The notes: generated by a model not told the origin, from the sequence alone. Numbered from the stretch's first letter, positions 25,537 through 35,583 are shown. The stretch is 64,000 bases of DNA from Caldilineaceae bacterium (GCA_011523365.1 WTGY01000211.1:18623-82622), one strand, 5' to 3'. Numbers and translations are program-made.

Positions 25537-26334
25537 ATGCAGGTAGTAGAGCGCTATCCGGACAACATGTTCTGTTGGGTGGACCTGGCAACAACCGACC
25601 CTGCCGCGGCCAAGGAGTTTTACAGCGGTCTGTTCGGTTGGGAGTATTTTGATATCCCGACGGGGATGGGCTTCCACTACTCATTGTGCCAGATTGAAGG
25701 GTATAACGTGGCCGGCCTGAGCAACCTGCCGCAGGACATGATGGAGCAGGGCATTCCGCCGGTCTGGTCATCCTACATCAAGCACGACAACGTCGATGCG
25801 GTGGCCGAGAAGGCGGTTGCTGCCGGCGGAACGGTGGCGATGGAGGCCATGGACGTCATGGATTCAGGGCGCATGATCGTGCTCCAGGACCCGACGGGGG
25901 CGATGGTTGGTCTGTGGCAGCCGAGGCAGCACATCGGCGCGCAGCTGGTCAACATGCCCAATGCACTTGTCTGGAATGAGCTTCAGACGAAGGATGTCGA
26001 CACGGCGCGAAGCTTTTACGGGGAGGTTTTCGGCTGGGGTCATGACAGCGACCCGAACGGTTACCACCTCTTCAAGTTGGGCGAGCGGATGCAGGCGGGC
26101 ATGTTGAAGATGGACGATTCCTGGGGGGAGGTTCCGCCCAATTGGGCGCCCTACTTCATGTCGGAAGACATTGAGGCGACGGCGGCCAAGGCGAAGGAGC
26201 TGGGCGGCGTCATTCATGTTCCGCCGACCGAAACAGGCACGGTGGGACGGTTCGCGGTGATCGGGGACCCGCAGGGCGGGGTCTTCACGTCGATGCAGTT
26301 TGACGGGCCAGTTGATCCGCCGCCTGGTTACTAG
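25537..26334 (+). CDS. Two-domain VOC (glyoxalase/bleomycin-resistance fold) protein
   Basis: 265 residues made of two VOC modules, about 8-128 and 138-262, each with the opening WxxLxTxDxxxAxxFYxxxFGW block: WVDLATTDPAAAKEFYSGLFGW and WNELQTKDVDTARSFYGEVFGW, read in pieces. Metal-site residues are not the classical His/Glu set, so it is probably not a glyoxalase I; many two-domain members of this kind are uncharacterised. AGAAGGGGGAG precedes ATG 25537. Upstream regulation is suggested by the dyad at 25444. A long inverted repeat follows the stop codon and probably ends the transcript. Confidence 0.85.
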   Translation: MQVVERYPDNMFCWVDLATTDPAAAKEFYSGLFGWEYFDIPTGMGFHYSLCQIEGYNVAGLSNLPQDMMEQGIPPVWSSYIKHDNVDAVAEKAVAAGGTVAMEAMDVMDSGRMIVLQDPTGAMVGLWQPRQHIGAQLVNMPNALVWNELQTKDVDTARSFYGEVFGWGHDSDPNGYHLFKLGERMQAGMLKMDDSWGEVPPNWAPYFMSEDIEATAAKAKELGGVIHVPPTETGTVGRFAVIGDPQGGVFTSMQFDGPVDPPPGY

Positions 26335-26343
26335 GAAGGCGAA

Positions 26344-26403
26344 CAGGGACACCGCGATTGACTGCGCCGTGTATTGCGTAGGCAGGGCGGTGTCCCTGGT
26401 TTT
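26344..26403 (+). terminator. Long inverted repeat with terminator-like end after the VOC gene
   Basis: CAGGGACACCGC at 26344-26355 is perfectly complementary to GCGGTGTCCCTG at 26387-26398. The 31-nt loop has its own CTGC/GCAG pairing, and GTTTT follows the stem. It begins 10 nt after the VOC stop codon. Confidence 0.6.
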
Positions 26404-26501
26404 GATGAAGGCTGGTTACAGGATGCGGATTGTCTTTGTCCTGAGGGATAGTCCAGACATCACACGCATTCACCAGACCTCTTAACCCTACTCGTGCGCT
26501 G

Positions 26502-26890
26502 GATGCGTGCATCCCAGATTTGGGGTGGGAACAGTTTGGCGGGGAATCAGTGCCAGCGGTGATTGGCGTTGTTTTCCGTCTTTGGGCGAGACGCAGGGCA
26601 GGCGTCAGGCCTGGATGTACGGTGGAGTCCGTCAGCTGGGGAGGGTGCGAAGGCAGGCATATGGCCGGCACCAACAGGGATCTGATGGGACTGGCGGGAC
26701 GCGGTCAGGCCGGACACCTTCGATTAGGCACCTGTAACGAATATCGACACCCGGTCGGCCAGGGATGTTGTTGGCCAGGGGGCAGTTTCGGCGCTTCCCC
26801 TGGCTCAGAGTTGAACGTGAGATGGTTGGGGCTCCGCAGCGACCTGAGGAATGGGGAAGTTCGCCCCCATTTTGGGATGCAGCCCTGCTG
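26502..26890. repeat. Dispersed non-coding repeat, copy B
   Basis: Parallels 48652-49120 module by module: GTGCATCCCAGATTTGGGGT versus GTGCGTCCCAGAATAGGGGT; TACGGTGGAGTCCGTC in both; the GGCCGGCAC, GGACTGGCGGGACG and ACACCCGGTCGGC modules; and a final CAGAGTTGA module ending in GCCCCCATTTTGGGAT. It lacks the 69-bp block. It sits in the 662-nt gap before the alcohol dehydrogenase gene, and a long open frame runs across it by chance of composition. Confidence 0.75.
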
Positions 26891-26996
26891 GATTCGGGTG
26901 TTGACAAGACTGCCCCAGCCTGATACACTCGACTCGGCGATTAAAGAGATTGACCGCTTAGGTTCAGCATTCCAAGAGGGCAAAGGGGAGGTCACT

Positions 26997-28148
26997 ATGA
27001 GAGCCGTCGTGTACCAGGGTCCGTTCAGCGTTGCCGTAGAGGAAGTTCCCGATCCCGAGATAAAGCATCCGAATGACGTAATCGTCAAGATTACTTCGAG
27101 TTGCATCTGCGGCTCCGACCTGCACATGTATGAGGGTCGGACTGCGGCCGAACCGGGCATAGTCTTCGGGCACGAGAACATGGGTGTAATCGAAGATGTC
27201 GGGTCCGCTGTGAAGACATTGTCCGTAGGCGACAGGGTCGTGATGCCTTTCAACGTCGGCTGCGGCTTCTGCAAGAACTGCCAGCGGGGTTTTACGGGTT
27301 TCTGCCTCACGGTCAACCCTGGATTTGCCGGCGGCGCGTATGGATACGTGGCAATGGGACCATGGGTCGGCGGGCAAGCCGAGTACATTCAGGTGCCTTA
27401 TGCGGACTTCAACTGTCTGCCTCTTCCGTCCGGGGATGCGTTCGAGTGGGATTTCTCTCTTCTGGCGGACATATTCCCCACGGGTTATCACGGCGCTGAG
27501 CTTGCCGACGTGAGTCCCGGCGAGAGCGTCGCGGTGTGGGGCGCGGGACCGGTTGGGCTGATGGCCACCTATAGCTGCATCATCAGAGGGGCGGCGGAGG
27601 TCTATACGATCGATCACGTGCAGGAGCGGCTGGACATGGCCAGCGACATTGGCGGTATTCCCATCAATTTCGATGTCGGCAATCCGGTAGAGCAGATCAG
27701 GGACATGCGCGGGGGCGACGGTGTGGACAAGACGATCGACGCCGTGGGCTATCAGGCCGCTGCGCAAGGATCGTCTGCCGCCGGAGGCGAGCAGACCGAG
27801 ATTCCCAACGTGGTCCTGAATCAGATGATCGACCTGATCAATCCCACGGGGATCATGGGCATTCCGGGCCTGTATGTGCCATCGGACCCCGGTGGAGTGG
27901 ACGAGGGCGCCAAGAGGGGCTCTCTGGCCATCAACTTCGGGAAGCTCTTTGAGAAGGGTCTGAAGCTGGGGACGGGTCAATGCAACGTGAAGCAGTACAA
28001 CGCCTACTTGCGCGACCTCATCATATCGGGCAAGGCCACTCCCAGCTTCGTAGTGTCCCACGAGGTGCCGCTGGACGACGCCGTTGACGCCTATGACAAG
28101 TTTGACAAGCGCATCGACGGGTACACCAAGGTCATCCTGAAACCTTAA
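26997..28148 (+). CDS. Zinc-dependent medium-chain dehydrogenase (formaldehyde/threonine dehydrogenase-like)
   Basis: 383 residues. The catalytic zinc site is C38-GSDLH43 with GHE at 58-60; the structural zinc site is Cys89, Cys92, Cys95 and Cys103 (GCGFCKNCQRGFTGFC). The NAD-binding loop VWGAGPVGLMA lies near residue 180. An insertion between about 255 and 300 and FGHENMGVIEDVG resemble glutathione-independent formaldehyde dehydrogenases. The alcohol or aldehyde substrate is unknown. ATG 26997 is chosen for the AAAGGGGAGG site upstream; the frame is open for another 159 codons across the repeat, which is not part of the protein. The beta-propeller gene follows. Confidence 0.9.
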   Translation: MRAVVYQGPFSVAVEEVPDPEIKHPNDVIVKITSSCICGSDLHMYEGRTAAEPGIVFGHENMGVIEDVGSAVKTLSVGDRVVMPFNVGCGFCKNCQRGFTGFCLTVNPGFAGGAYGYVAMGPWVGGQAEYIQVPYADFNCLPLPSGDAFEWDFSLLADIFPTGYHGAELADVSPGESVAVWGAGPVGLMATYSCIIRGAAEVYTIDHVQERLDMASDIGGIPINFDVGNPVEQIRDMRGGDGVDKTIDAVGYQAAAQGSSAAGGEQTEIPNVVLNQMIDLINPTGIMGIPGLYVPSDPGGVDEGAKRGSLAINFGKLFEKGLKLGTGQCNVKQYNAYLRDLIISGKATPSFVVSHEVPLDDAVDAYDKFDKRIDGYTKVILKP

Positions 28149-28372
28149 ACGGAAGGCGCCGGTTCGTTCCCGGGCAGTACGTCTTCGAGAATCGGGGGAT
28201 GTTGGTGCGGCACCACACCCACGCCGTCCCCCGACCCGCGTGTAATCACGTGTGCTGGAAAGCTTCTCTCTGCATGTTCGGGAGCGGCAGGCGCGCTTCA
28301 AGCGCAGGCAGACGCTAAAACAGCTGTCCTTGAATTTCAACAACGAGATTGACAGGCACAGGAGGTTGTGTC

Positions 28373-29380
28373 ATGCGGGTAGGCAGCGAAGGGCATTCAT
28401 ACGACTGGATCGACAATTGGGCCAAGCTTCCCGAGAGTGAAAGCTCACGCAAGGGATGGGCGCATCCAGGCATCGTTGTCACGGAATCGGGAAACGTTAT
28501 GACCAGCCACCCCGGCGATCCGGAAGTGATGACCTTCGACGGGGACGGCAACCTGATTTCCTCGTGGCGCGGCGACTTTGCCGAGGCGCACGGGATCACC
28601 CTCGTCAACGAGGGCGGAGTCGAGTATCTGTGGATTGTGGACCACGGATCCAAGAATCACTATCTTCACGGCTATCAGAACGCTCCGGGCGTGGGCGAAG
28701 GGCCCGGTCAGGTATTCAAGACGACATTGGGCGGTGAAGTGGTCATGAGGCTGGAGACGCCTCCCCTTCCCGTGTACAAAGACACACGCTACGCCCCCAC
28801 AGCCGTCGCGTTGAACGAGGAGCGCTTTGGCGGCAACGGCGACATCTGGGTGGGCGATGGGTACGGCGCGTACCAAGTCCACAGGTTCACGAAAGACGGC
28901 GAGTATGTCAGCAGCATCAACGGCGAGGAAGGAGCCGGGGCCTACAACTGCCCGCACGGCATCTTCTTTGATTATCGCAAGTCCGAGCCGGAGCTCTACG
29001 TGGCGGACAGGGCCAACGACCGCGTACAGGTCTACGACATGGAGGGTGGATTCAGGCGGATGTTTGGTGACGGTTTTCTGAACACGCCCAGTTGTTTCGC
29101 GACACATGGCGATCTGATGATCATTGCTGAGCTTCGCGCCCGCCTCGTGGTCACCGATATAAACGATGAACTGCTCACGTACCTCGGCGGCAACAAGCAG
29201 GTGTGCGACGTTGCGGGCTGGCCCAACAATTTGAACGAATCGGGGCAGTCAGTACGCACGAGCCACCTGGAGACGGGCAAGTTCAACAGCCCTCACGGTT
29301 TGGCTGCGGACGCCAGCGGTAACCTGTATGTGGCCGAATGGCTCATTGGGGGCAGGGTAACCAGACTGAACAGGGCCTAA
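28373..29380 (+). CDS. NHL-type beta-propeller protein
   Basis: 335 residues. Repeated blades of the NHL/6-bladed propeller kind are visible: GIVVTESGNVMTSH, ITLVNEGGVEYLWIVDHG, GDIWVGDGYGAYQVHRF, NCPHGIFFDYRKSEPELYVADRANDRVQVYD, and SPHGLAADASGNLYVAEW (in pieces). No signal peptide, so it appears cytoplasmic. Members are often lactonase- or peptidyl-amidating-lyase-like; the function here is unknown. An AGGAGG site precedes ATG 28373. Its position after a dehydrogenase suggests that the two act on one compound, for example as dehydrogenase plus lactonase; this is inference. Confidence 0.8.
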   Translation: MRVGSEGHSYDWIDNWAKLPESESSRKGWAHPGIVVTESGNVMTSHPGDPEVMTFDGDGNLISSWRGDFAEAHGITLVNEGGVEYLWIVDHGSKNHYLHGYQNAPGVGEGPGQVFKTTLGGEVVMRLETPPLPVYKDTRYAPTAVALNEERFGGNGDIWVGDGYGAYQVHRFTKDGEYVSSINGEEGAGAYNCPHGIFFDYRKSEPELYVADRANDRVQVYDMEGGFRRMFGDGFLNTPSCFATHGDLMIIAELRARLVVTDINDELLTYLGGNKQVCDVAGWPNNLNESGQSVRTSHLETGKFNSPHGLAADASGNLYVAEWLIGGRVTRLNRA

Positions 29381-29641
29381 GCGCCCTGGGGACGCTTTGC
29401 GTCGCCGCCTGACAAACGAGAGTAAGCCACACGTCCTGCCGGAATTGCAGCACGGTGGCAAGGGGGACTGCACGGTTGCGGCGGTCCCCTTTCTGTTTTT
29501 CTGCGGTTACGCGCCAAGTTAGCGCGGCTTTTCCCCTCTTTCCAATCCCTGCTATAGTATCCCGGACAGCGCAGACCGCTCAGCGCGGCGGCGCGACCAC
29601 TCTGAAGACCCTGTCATACCATGCACCAGGAAACAGACGGA

Positions 29642-30790
29642 ATGTCCTCTCACTCGATGCTCGGCGCTTACGGCTCGTGGGCGGCTGCCCTTGCCGGCGA
29701 AGGTCCCAGTTTTCTCTCTTTCCGGCACACGCACTGGATCGAGCCGGCAGCCTGGCGGCCGGCGGCGCGGCAGCGTTTTCGCGAGCGGGTGGCGATGCCG
29801 GAGACGGAGGGTGCGGAGGACTGCCGGATCGAGCGTCAGTACGAATATGACGGGTTACAGGTGGAGGAGCTCTCGTGGCAGCTTCCATACGGACCGCGCA
29901 CGGAGGCGGTGCTGTTGAAGCCGGCAGGTGCGAGCGGTCGGCTGCCGGGCGTACTGGCTCTGCACGATCACGGCGGCCATAAGTTCCACGGCTGGCAGAA
30001 GATCACAAAGACGGGCGACGAGCAGAATGCGGTCAACGTCGACCACCAGGCGCGCGCGTACGGGGGCGCGCCGTGGGCGAACCGGCTGGCCAAGCGGGGG
30101 TATGCGGTGCTGGTGCCGGATGCTTTCGCTTTCGGCAGCCGCCGCGTACGCATCGCGGACCTGCCTGCAGCCATTCGCGACGGTATGGAGGAGCAGGAGT
30201 CGGAGGACCCGGAATACATCGCCGCGTACAACCAGTGGGCTGGCGGTCACGAGTCGACCCTGGCGAAGTCGTTGCTCAGTGTGGGGACGACGTGGGCGGG
30301 GGTGTGGCTGGCCGAGGATGTGCATGCGCTGGGCGTGCTGTGCGGGCGCGATGACGTGGACGCTGAGCGGGTGGGCATCGGCGGGCTGTCGGGCGGGGGA
30401 TTGCGGACGGTCTACCTGGCAGGGCTGGATGACCGGGTACGCTGCGCGGTCTGTGTGGGCATGATGACGACTTGGCGGGACTTTCTGCTGAATAAGAGCC
30501 ATACGCACACTTGGATGATCTACGTGCCGCATTTGCCGACGGAGATGGACTACCCGGACATACTGGGGATGCGGGCGCCGCTGCCGACGATGGTACAGAA
30601 CAATACGGAGGACCCGCTGTTCACGCTGGCAGAGATGAGGCGGGCTGACGTGATGCTGAGGCAGGTGTACGAGAAGGCGGAGGCAGGCGATCGCTACAGT
30701 TGCTCATTCTATGCCGGCGAGCACAAGTTCGATATTGCGATGCAGGAGGATGCGTTCGACTGGTTCGACCGCTGGCTGACGGAGTCCTGA
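29642..30790 (+). CDS. Alpha/beta hydrolase (dienelactone-hydrolase or acetyl-xylan-esterase-like)
   Basis: 382 residues. The core has PGVLALHDHGGHKFHGWQK (oxyanion region), YAVLVPDAFAFGSRR, the nucleophile elbow GIGGLSGGGLRT (Ser in GLSGGG), and a late SFYAGEHKFDIAMQEDAFDWFDRWL that supplies the catalytic His. No signal peptide. The family hydrolyses small esters; substrate unknown. The start is ambiguous between ATG 29621 and ATG 29642; AGGAA 8 nt before 29642 favours the second. The next gene, the CehA/McbA hydrolase, follows after 79 nt on the same strand. Confidence 0.85.
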   Translation: MSSHSMLGAYGSWAAALAGEGPSFLSFRHTHWIEPAAWRPAARQRFRERVAMPETEGAEDCRIERQYEYDGLQVEELSWQLPYGPRTEAVLLKPAGASGRLPGVLALHDHGGHKFHGWQKITKTGDEQNAVNVDHQARAYGGAPWANRLAKRGYAVLVPDAFAFGSRRVRIADLPAAIRDGMEEQESEDPEYIAAYNQWAGGHESTLAKSLLSVGTTWAGVWLAEDVHALGVLCGRDDVDAERVGIGGLSGGGLRTVYLAGLDDRVRCAVCVGMMTTWRDFLLNKSHTHTWMIYVPHLPTEMDYPDILGMRAPLPTMVQNNTEDPLFTLAEMRRADVMLRQVYEKAEAGDRYSCSFYAGEHKFDIAMQEDAFDWFDRWLTES

Positions 30791-30869
30791 CACACCTGGA
30801 GTTGGAAAGAGTATACAGACGAGACAGCTGCATCAACCGCCGCGAGGCGCGGCAGAAACGGAGAGTCCC

Positions 30870-33437
30870 ATGAACCCAGTCTCCCCACATTTTACGCCCG
30901 TTGATCTGTCGGAATCCTTCAATGTTGGACGCGCCGAGCTTCCTGAATCGGTGCGCGTGCCCTCCTTGATTGAGGACAGGTCGGGTTCGACCGCCTTCAA
31001 CGGCGTTCCGTTCCTGCTCGGTGGATTCGAAGGCCCTGCCGTAATCCTGCTTGACAAGGAACCGGTGACGGTCGAGCTGGGAGGGGAGCGCGCCACCTAC
31101 GCGGTTTTTCTGCATGCCGTAGCGGACCGCGTCACCAATTATCTGGACGGGTTTGCCGACTTCGCGCAGGACGGAAACGAACTGGGCGATCACGTGTCCT
31201 CCTATATATTTGAGTACGAGGACGGCAGCCGTCACGAGACGCCGGTTCGGCGCCGATTTGCAATTCAGCAGAGTCGCGTCGTGTGGGGTGGCAGCCCCTT
31301 CGAAACGGTGCCGGCGGCGAAGGCGACCGTCTTCAATTCTGCGACGGAGGAGATCCAGCTGGGGCGGGTCCCAAGCACCGAATACGGCCGCGGCGAGACG
31401 CGCACCAGTTCCGCCCGCGATCAGATGGAAGAGAAGATGTGGCTTTACGCGCTGGAGAACCCGCATCCGGACAGACCGATTCGCCGCCTGGTTTTGCAGC
31501 CGCGCAACGAGGGATCGACCGTTTACGCGATCAGCCTCACGAATCTTGCGGAGCACCCTCTGCGCCCCGGTGTGCGCCGCAAACTGCGACTGACGCTGCC
31601 GGAAGGCGTCGAGTTCAACGCCATCGGCGAATACGAGGACCTGGCTATCGACCTGGGCTATGTGATGTCGGCCCGAGCTGCATTCGACTACGACCGCGGC
31701 CGATGGATGGGTGATGAGGCGAACGTGCAGCCCGCGGTATCGCAACGGGACTTGATCATCGAGTACAGCGCGCATCCGCAGGCGTGGCTGCACGTGGGCG
31801 TGGACAGTGACGAGCCGATCGTCTATGACCTTTCGCAACTTGAAAACGGCCAAGCTTCAGACGCCATCGTCGCGGTGGCGCCGGCCCACCGGCTGGTCGA
31901 CGTGCGGGTGGTGCAGAAGGGGACGAACAACCTGGTACCGGTGCGGATACATTTTCACGGAGAGCACGGCGAGTATCTGCCGCCGCGCGGGCGCCATCGC
32001 AAGGTGAACCCACACTGGTTTGAGGACAACTATGGCGAGTTTGTGAACGGGCGCAACCAGTACAGCTATATCGACGGCCACTGCGAGGTGGATATGCCTC
32101 TGGGCGAGATCTTCGTGGAGATCACGAAGGGCTATGAGACGGCGCCGGTGCGGAAGCAGGTAACGATCGCAGACGACACGGATGAGCTGGTGTTCGAGCT
32201 GGAGCGGGTGCTGCCCTGGCGCGAGAAGGGTTGGGTGACAGCGGATACGCATGTTCACTTTCTGAGCCCGTCGACGGCGCTGCTGGAGGGCCAGGCCGAG
32301 GACGTGCACGTGGTCAATCTGCTGGCGAGCCAGTGGGGCGAGATGTTCAGCAACGTCAGCGACTTTGACGGCAGGACCACGCTGGGCGCGCGTGAGTTCG
32401 GCGGCGACGGCGAGTTTCTGGTGCGGGTGGGGACGGAGAACCGCATGCAGATCCTGGGTCACATTTCGCTGCTGGGTTACAACGGCAAGATGATCCACCC
32501 GCTGTGCAGCGGCGGCCCGTCGGAGTCGGCCCTGGGTGATCCGCAGGAGGTGGTGATGGCCGAGTGGGCGCAGAAGTGTATCGACCAGGGCGGGCTGGTG
32601 GTGATGCCGCACGCGCCGAACCCGCAACTGGAGCGGGCGGCGGATATCGTCCTCGGCCTGATCCATGCGATCGAGATGATGACTTTCAACCCCTGTGAGC
32701 GGGAGTTGAATCCTTACGGCATCGCGGACTGGTACCGTTATCTGAACCTGGGCTATCAACTGCCAATTGTGGGCGGCTCGGATAAGATGGCGGCCTCGTC
32801 GCAGCTGGGGGGCGTGCGCACTTACGCACATTTGGGGGAGCGGGAGTTCACGTACGAGAACTGGATGGCGGCGGTGCAGGCGGGCAATACGTTTATGACG
32901 ATCGGTCCGCTGGCGGAGCTGACGGTTGAGGGCGTTGCGCCGGGCGGGCAGGTGCAACTGCCGGCCGGCGGCGGGAGCGTGGGTGTCGACTGGCGAGTCG
33001 AGTCGGTGCAGGTGCCGATCGAGCAGGTGGAGGTGGTACAGGGCGGGCTGGTGGTCGACCAGGTCGACGTGAAGGGGGAGTACAGCGCGTCGGGCAGCTT
33101 GCAGGTTGCGGTTACGGCTTCGTCGTGGATAGCGCTGCGGGTACGCGGCAGCTATCGGGGCGAGGCGGGCGAGATCGCGGCACACACGAGCGCGGTGCAG
33201 ACGCTGGTGGCGGACAGCCCGCTGTTCAACGAGCCGGACGCGTCGGCGGTGTTGGAGCAGATCGAGGGCGCGATTGCGTATGTGGACACGATCGCTCCGC
33301 GGCCGAACGCCAAGCGCTTTCGTGAGATGCGGGCGGTGCTGGAGGCGGCGCATAACCGGCTGCACCAGCGGATGCACGCGCACGGGATTTACCACGAGCA
33401 TACGCCTGTGCATGGGCACGAGGACGACAGTGGTTAG
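30870..33437 (+). CDS. CehA/McbA family metallohydrolase (PHP-type)
   Basis: 855 residues. An N-terminal beta-rich part (about 1-440) precedes a PHP-like metal domain that opens with WVTADTHVHFLSPSTAL, where the HxH pair begins the metal site, and continues with VVMPHAPNP and PIVGGSDKM. CehA and McbA split aryl carbamate esters; many homologues have unknown natural substrates. The C-terminal tail is His-rich (HGIYHEHTPVHGHEDD). No clear signal peptide. It stands at the head of a rightward cluster with a Gfo/Idh oxidoreductase and aldose epimerase, which suggests a sugar-linked substrate; this is inference. Confidence 0.87.
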   Translation: MNPVSPHFTPVDLSESFNVGRAELPESVRVPSLIEDRSGSTAFNGVPFLLGGFEGPAVILLDKEPVTVELGGERATYAVFLHAVADRVTNYLDGFADFAQDGNELGDHVSSYIFEYEDGSRHETPVRRRFAIQQSRVVWGGSPFETVPAAKATVFNSATEEIQLGRVPSTEYGRGETRTSSARDQMEEKMWLYALENPHPDRPIRRLVLQPRNEGSTVYAISLTNLAEHPLRPGVRRKLRLTLPEGVEFNAIGEYEDLAIDLGYVMSARAAFDYDRGRWMGDEANVQPAVSQRDLIIEYSAHPQAWLHVGVDSDEPIVYDLSQLENGQASDAIVAVAPAHRLVDVRVVQKGTNNLVPVRIHFHGEHGEYLPPRGRHRKVNPHWFEDNYGEFVNGRNQYSYIDGHCEVDMPLGEIFVEITKGYETAPVRKQVTIADDTDELVFELERVLPWREKGWVTADTHVHFLSPSTALLEGQAEDVHVVNLLASQWGEMFSNVSDFDGRTTLGAREFGGDGEFLVRVGTENRMQILGHISLLGYNGKMIHPLCSGGPSESALGDPQEVVMAEWAQKCIDQGGLVVMPHAPNPQLERAADIVLGLIHAIEMMTFNPCERELNPYGIADWYRYLNLGYQLPIVGGSDKMAASSQLGGVRTYAHLGEREFTYENWMAAVQAGNTFMTIGPLAELTVEGVAPGGQVQLPAGGGSVGVDWRVESVQVPIEQVEVVQGGLVVDQVDVKGEYSASGSLQVAVTASSWIALRVRGSYRGEAGEIAAHTSAVQTLVADSPLFNEPDASAVLEQIEGAIAYVDTIAPRPNAKRFREMRAVLEAAHNRLHQRMHAHGIYHEHTPVHGHEDDSG

Positions 33438-33528
33438 AGGTCAGTGGTCAGTGGTTAGAGACGGCTCTTATGAGTGATCTTTGGTAGGTATTGGGAAATT
33501 AACGGTGAGCCGGGTAGGGGACGGAGAG

Positions 33529-34521
33529 ATGGCAAAGATTCGGTGGGGAATTGTCGGTTGCGGGGACGTGTGCGAGGTCAAGAGCGGGCCGGGGCTGTAC
33601 AAGGCCGATGGCTCGGCGCTGACGGCGGTGATGCGGCGCAACGGGGCGCTGGCGGAGGACTTCGCGCGGCGGCACGGCGTGGGGCGCTGGTACGATGACG
33701 GCGACAGTCTGATCAACGACCCGGAGGTGGACGCGGTCTATGTGGCGACGCCGCCGGACACGCACATGTCGTACACGTGCAAGGCGGCGGAGGCGGGCAA
33801 GCCGGTCTACGTGGAGAAGCCGATGGCGCGCACTTACGAAGAGTGCCAGACGATGATCCGGGCCTGCGAAGAGGCCGGCGTGCCTCTGTGGGTGGGCTAT
33901 TACCGGCGGCGGCTGCCGAAATTCCTAAAAGTACAGGAACTTATTGAAGAGGGCGCGATTGGCGAGGTGCGGTCGGTGCTGATTCGCTATTATCAGCAGC
34001 CAAGGCCGAGTGATGCGTTTCCGGACCAGAGAGGCTGGCGGGTTGACCCGGAGATTGCGGGGGCGGGTCTGTTCCTAGACTTGGGCTCGCACATGCTGGA
34101 CATCCTCGACTATCTGCTGGGTCCGATCAGCCGCGTGCAGGGGTTTGCGGGGAACCAGGCTGGGCTTTACGACGCCGAGGACATTGTGTGCGGCAGTTTT
34201 GCATTTGAATCGGGCGTGCAGGGGACGGGGACGTGGATGTTCACCGGCTTTGAAAACCTCGATTGGACGGAGATTGAAGGCACGAAGGGGCGCATCGGCT
34301 ATGTCTGCTTCGATGCCAGCCCGATCGCGCTGACGACGAGCGCGGGTACCGAGGAGATCCCGGTAACGCAGCCGGACCACGTGCATCAGCCGCTGATTCA
34401 GACGATCGTGGATGAGTTGAACGGGCACGGGCAGTGTCCCAGCACGGGCGTCAGCGGCGCGCGTACGTCGTGGGTGATGGACCAGATGCTGGCGGAGTAC
34501 CGGCAGAAAAACTATGGATAA
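33529..34521 (+). CDS. Gfo/Idh/MocA family oxidoreductase
   Basis: 330 residues. The Rossmann loop is WGIVGCGDVCEV (residues 5-16), followed by the EKPMA(R) motif in VYVEKPMARTYEEC, which carries the family catalytic Lys, and a C-terminal alpha/beta domain with DLGSHMLDILDYLLG holding the catalytic-type His. Such enzymes oxidise or reduce cyclic sugars or inositols with NAD(P). ATG 33529 follows GGGGACGGAGAG. The next gene, aldose epimerase, starts 6 nt after its stop, so the two are cotranscribed and both probably work on a pyranose. Confidence 0.92.
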   Translation: MAKIRWGIVGCGDVCEVKSGPGLYKADGSALTAVMRRNGALAEDFARRHGVGRWYDDGDSLINDPEVDAVYVATPPDTHMSYTCKAAEAGKPVYVEKPMARTYEECQTMIRACEEAGVPLWVGYYRRRLPKFLKVQELIEEGAIGEVRSVLIRYYQQPRPSDAFPDQRGWRVDPEIAGAGLFLDLGSHMLDILDYLLGPISRVQGFAGNQAGLYDAEDIVCGSFAFESGVQGTGTWMFTGFENLDWTEIEGTKGRIGYVCFDASPIALTTSAGTEEIPVTQPDHVHQPLIQTIVDELNGHGQCPSTGVSGARTSWVMDQMLAEYRQKNYG

Positions 34522-34527
34522 CGAGGA

Positions 34528-35583
34528 ATGAGACTAAGCAGCCAGGCATTCGGCAGGACGGGGAGGGGGCACGGGGTCAGGCAGTATTCGCTGGCCAACA
34601 ACAGGGGCGTGGAGGTCGATGTACTGGACTACGGGGGGCTGATCCGCACGTTGACGACGCCGGATCGCGACGGCGAGGCGGGGGACGTGGTGTTGGGCTT
34701 CGACACGCTCGACGAGTATTTGGCCGGGCACCCCTATTACGGCGTGCTGGTGGGCCGCTGCGCGAACCGCATCCGCGGGGGAAGTTTCGAGTTGGATGGT
34801 GTGCGCTACCAGCTTGCGCGCAACGTCAACGAAGACCATCTTCACGGCGGGGAGGTCGGCTTCGGCAATGTGGTGTGGCATGCGCAGCCTTTTCAGAACG
34901 AACGGGAGGTCGGGCTGCTGCTCTCACACGACAGCCCGGACGGAGAAGACCTGTATCCGGGGGCGCTAGAGACGACGGTGAGGCTGAGTCTGAACGATGA
35001 CAACGAGGTGCGTCTCGACTATCATGCGACCTGCGACGCGCCGACGATCGTGAACCTGACCAATCACAGCTACTTCAATCTGGCCGGGGAGGGCAACATC
35101 CACGACCACGTCGCCATGATCGATGCCGACGCGTTCACGCCGATGGACGACGCGCTGATCGTGACAGGTGAGGTGCGGGACGTGACCGGCACACCGTTCG
35201 ATTTCCGCCAGCCCACTGCCATCGGCGCGCGCATCAACGCAGACGACGAGCAGATCCGGTTTGGCGGCGGCTACGATCATAACTTCGTTCTCAACGGGGA
35301 GCCGGGCACGCTGAGGCTGGCGGCGCGGGTCATGGAGCCGGTCAGCGGACGGGTGCTGGAGGTGCTGACGACGGAGCCGGGCGTGCAGTTCTATACTGGC
35401 AACCAGATGGAGGCGGCGAACCCGGGCAAAGACGGACAGGTCTATCCGCACCGCGGCGGGTTCTGCCTGGAGACGCAGCATTTTCCGGATGCGCCGAACC
35501 AACCGCACTTTCCATCGATTGTTCTGCGGCCCGGCGAAGCGTATACGCAGACGACCGTATTCCGCTTTTCGATCGGACAGTAG
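34528..35583 (+). CDS. galM: Aldose 1-epimerase (galactose mutarotase)
   Basis: 351 residues, the usual length. It interconverts alpha and beta anomers of hexoses. Family motifs are GVLVGRCANRIRGGSF, HLHGGEVGFGNVVW (catalytic His region), VNLTNHSYFNLAGEG (second His), GGYDHNFVLNG and PGVQFYTGN; a late FCLETQHFPDAPNQPHFPS contains the catalytic Glu. It follows the Gfo/Idh gene by 6 nt. The stop is followed by a terminator-like double hairpin before the DUF3179 gene. Confidence 0.94.
   Translation: MRLSSQAFGRTGRGHGVRQYSLANNRGVEVDVLDYGGLIRTLTTPDRDGEAGDVVLGFDTLDEYLAGHPYYGVLVGRCANRIRGGSFELDGVRYQLARNVNEDHLHGGEVGFGNVVWHAQPFQNEREVGLLLSHDSPDGEDLYPGALETTVRLSLNDDNEVRLDYHATCDAPTIVNLTNHSYFNLAGEGNIHDHVAMIDADAFTPMDDALIVTGEVRDVTGTPFDFRQPTAIGARINADDEQIRFGGGYDHNFVLNGEPGTLRLAARVMEPVSGRVLEVLTTEPGVQFYTGNQMEAANPGKDGQVYPHRGGFCLETQHFPDAPNQPHFPSIVLRPGEAYTQTTVFRFSIGQ

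Noticed and set aside
26520..26996. N-terminal extension of 159 codons on the alcohol dehydrogenase
   Set aside because: It runs through a dispersed repeat and lacks family sequence; a strong ribosome site marks ATG 26997.
31857..33419. Minus-strand open frame of 520 codons
   Set aside because: Antisense to the CehA/McbA hydrolase; the sequence is Arg/His-rich shadow coding with no recognisable domain.
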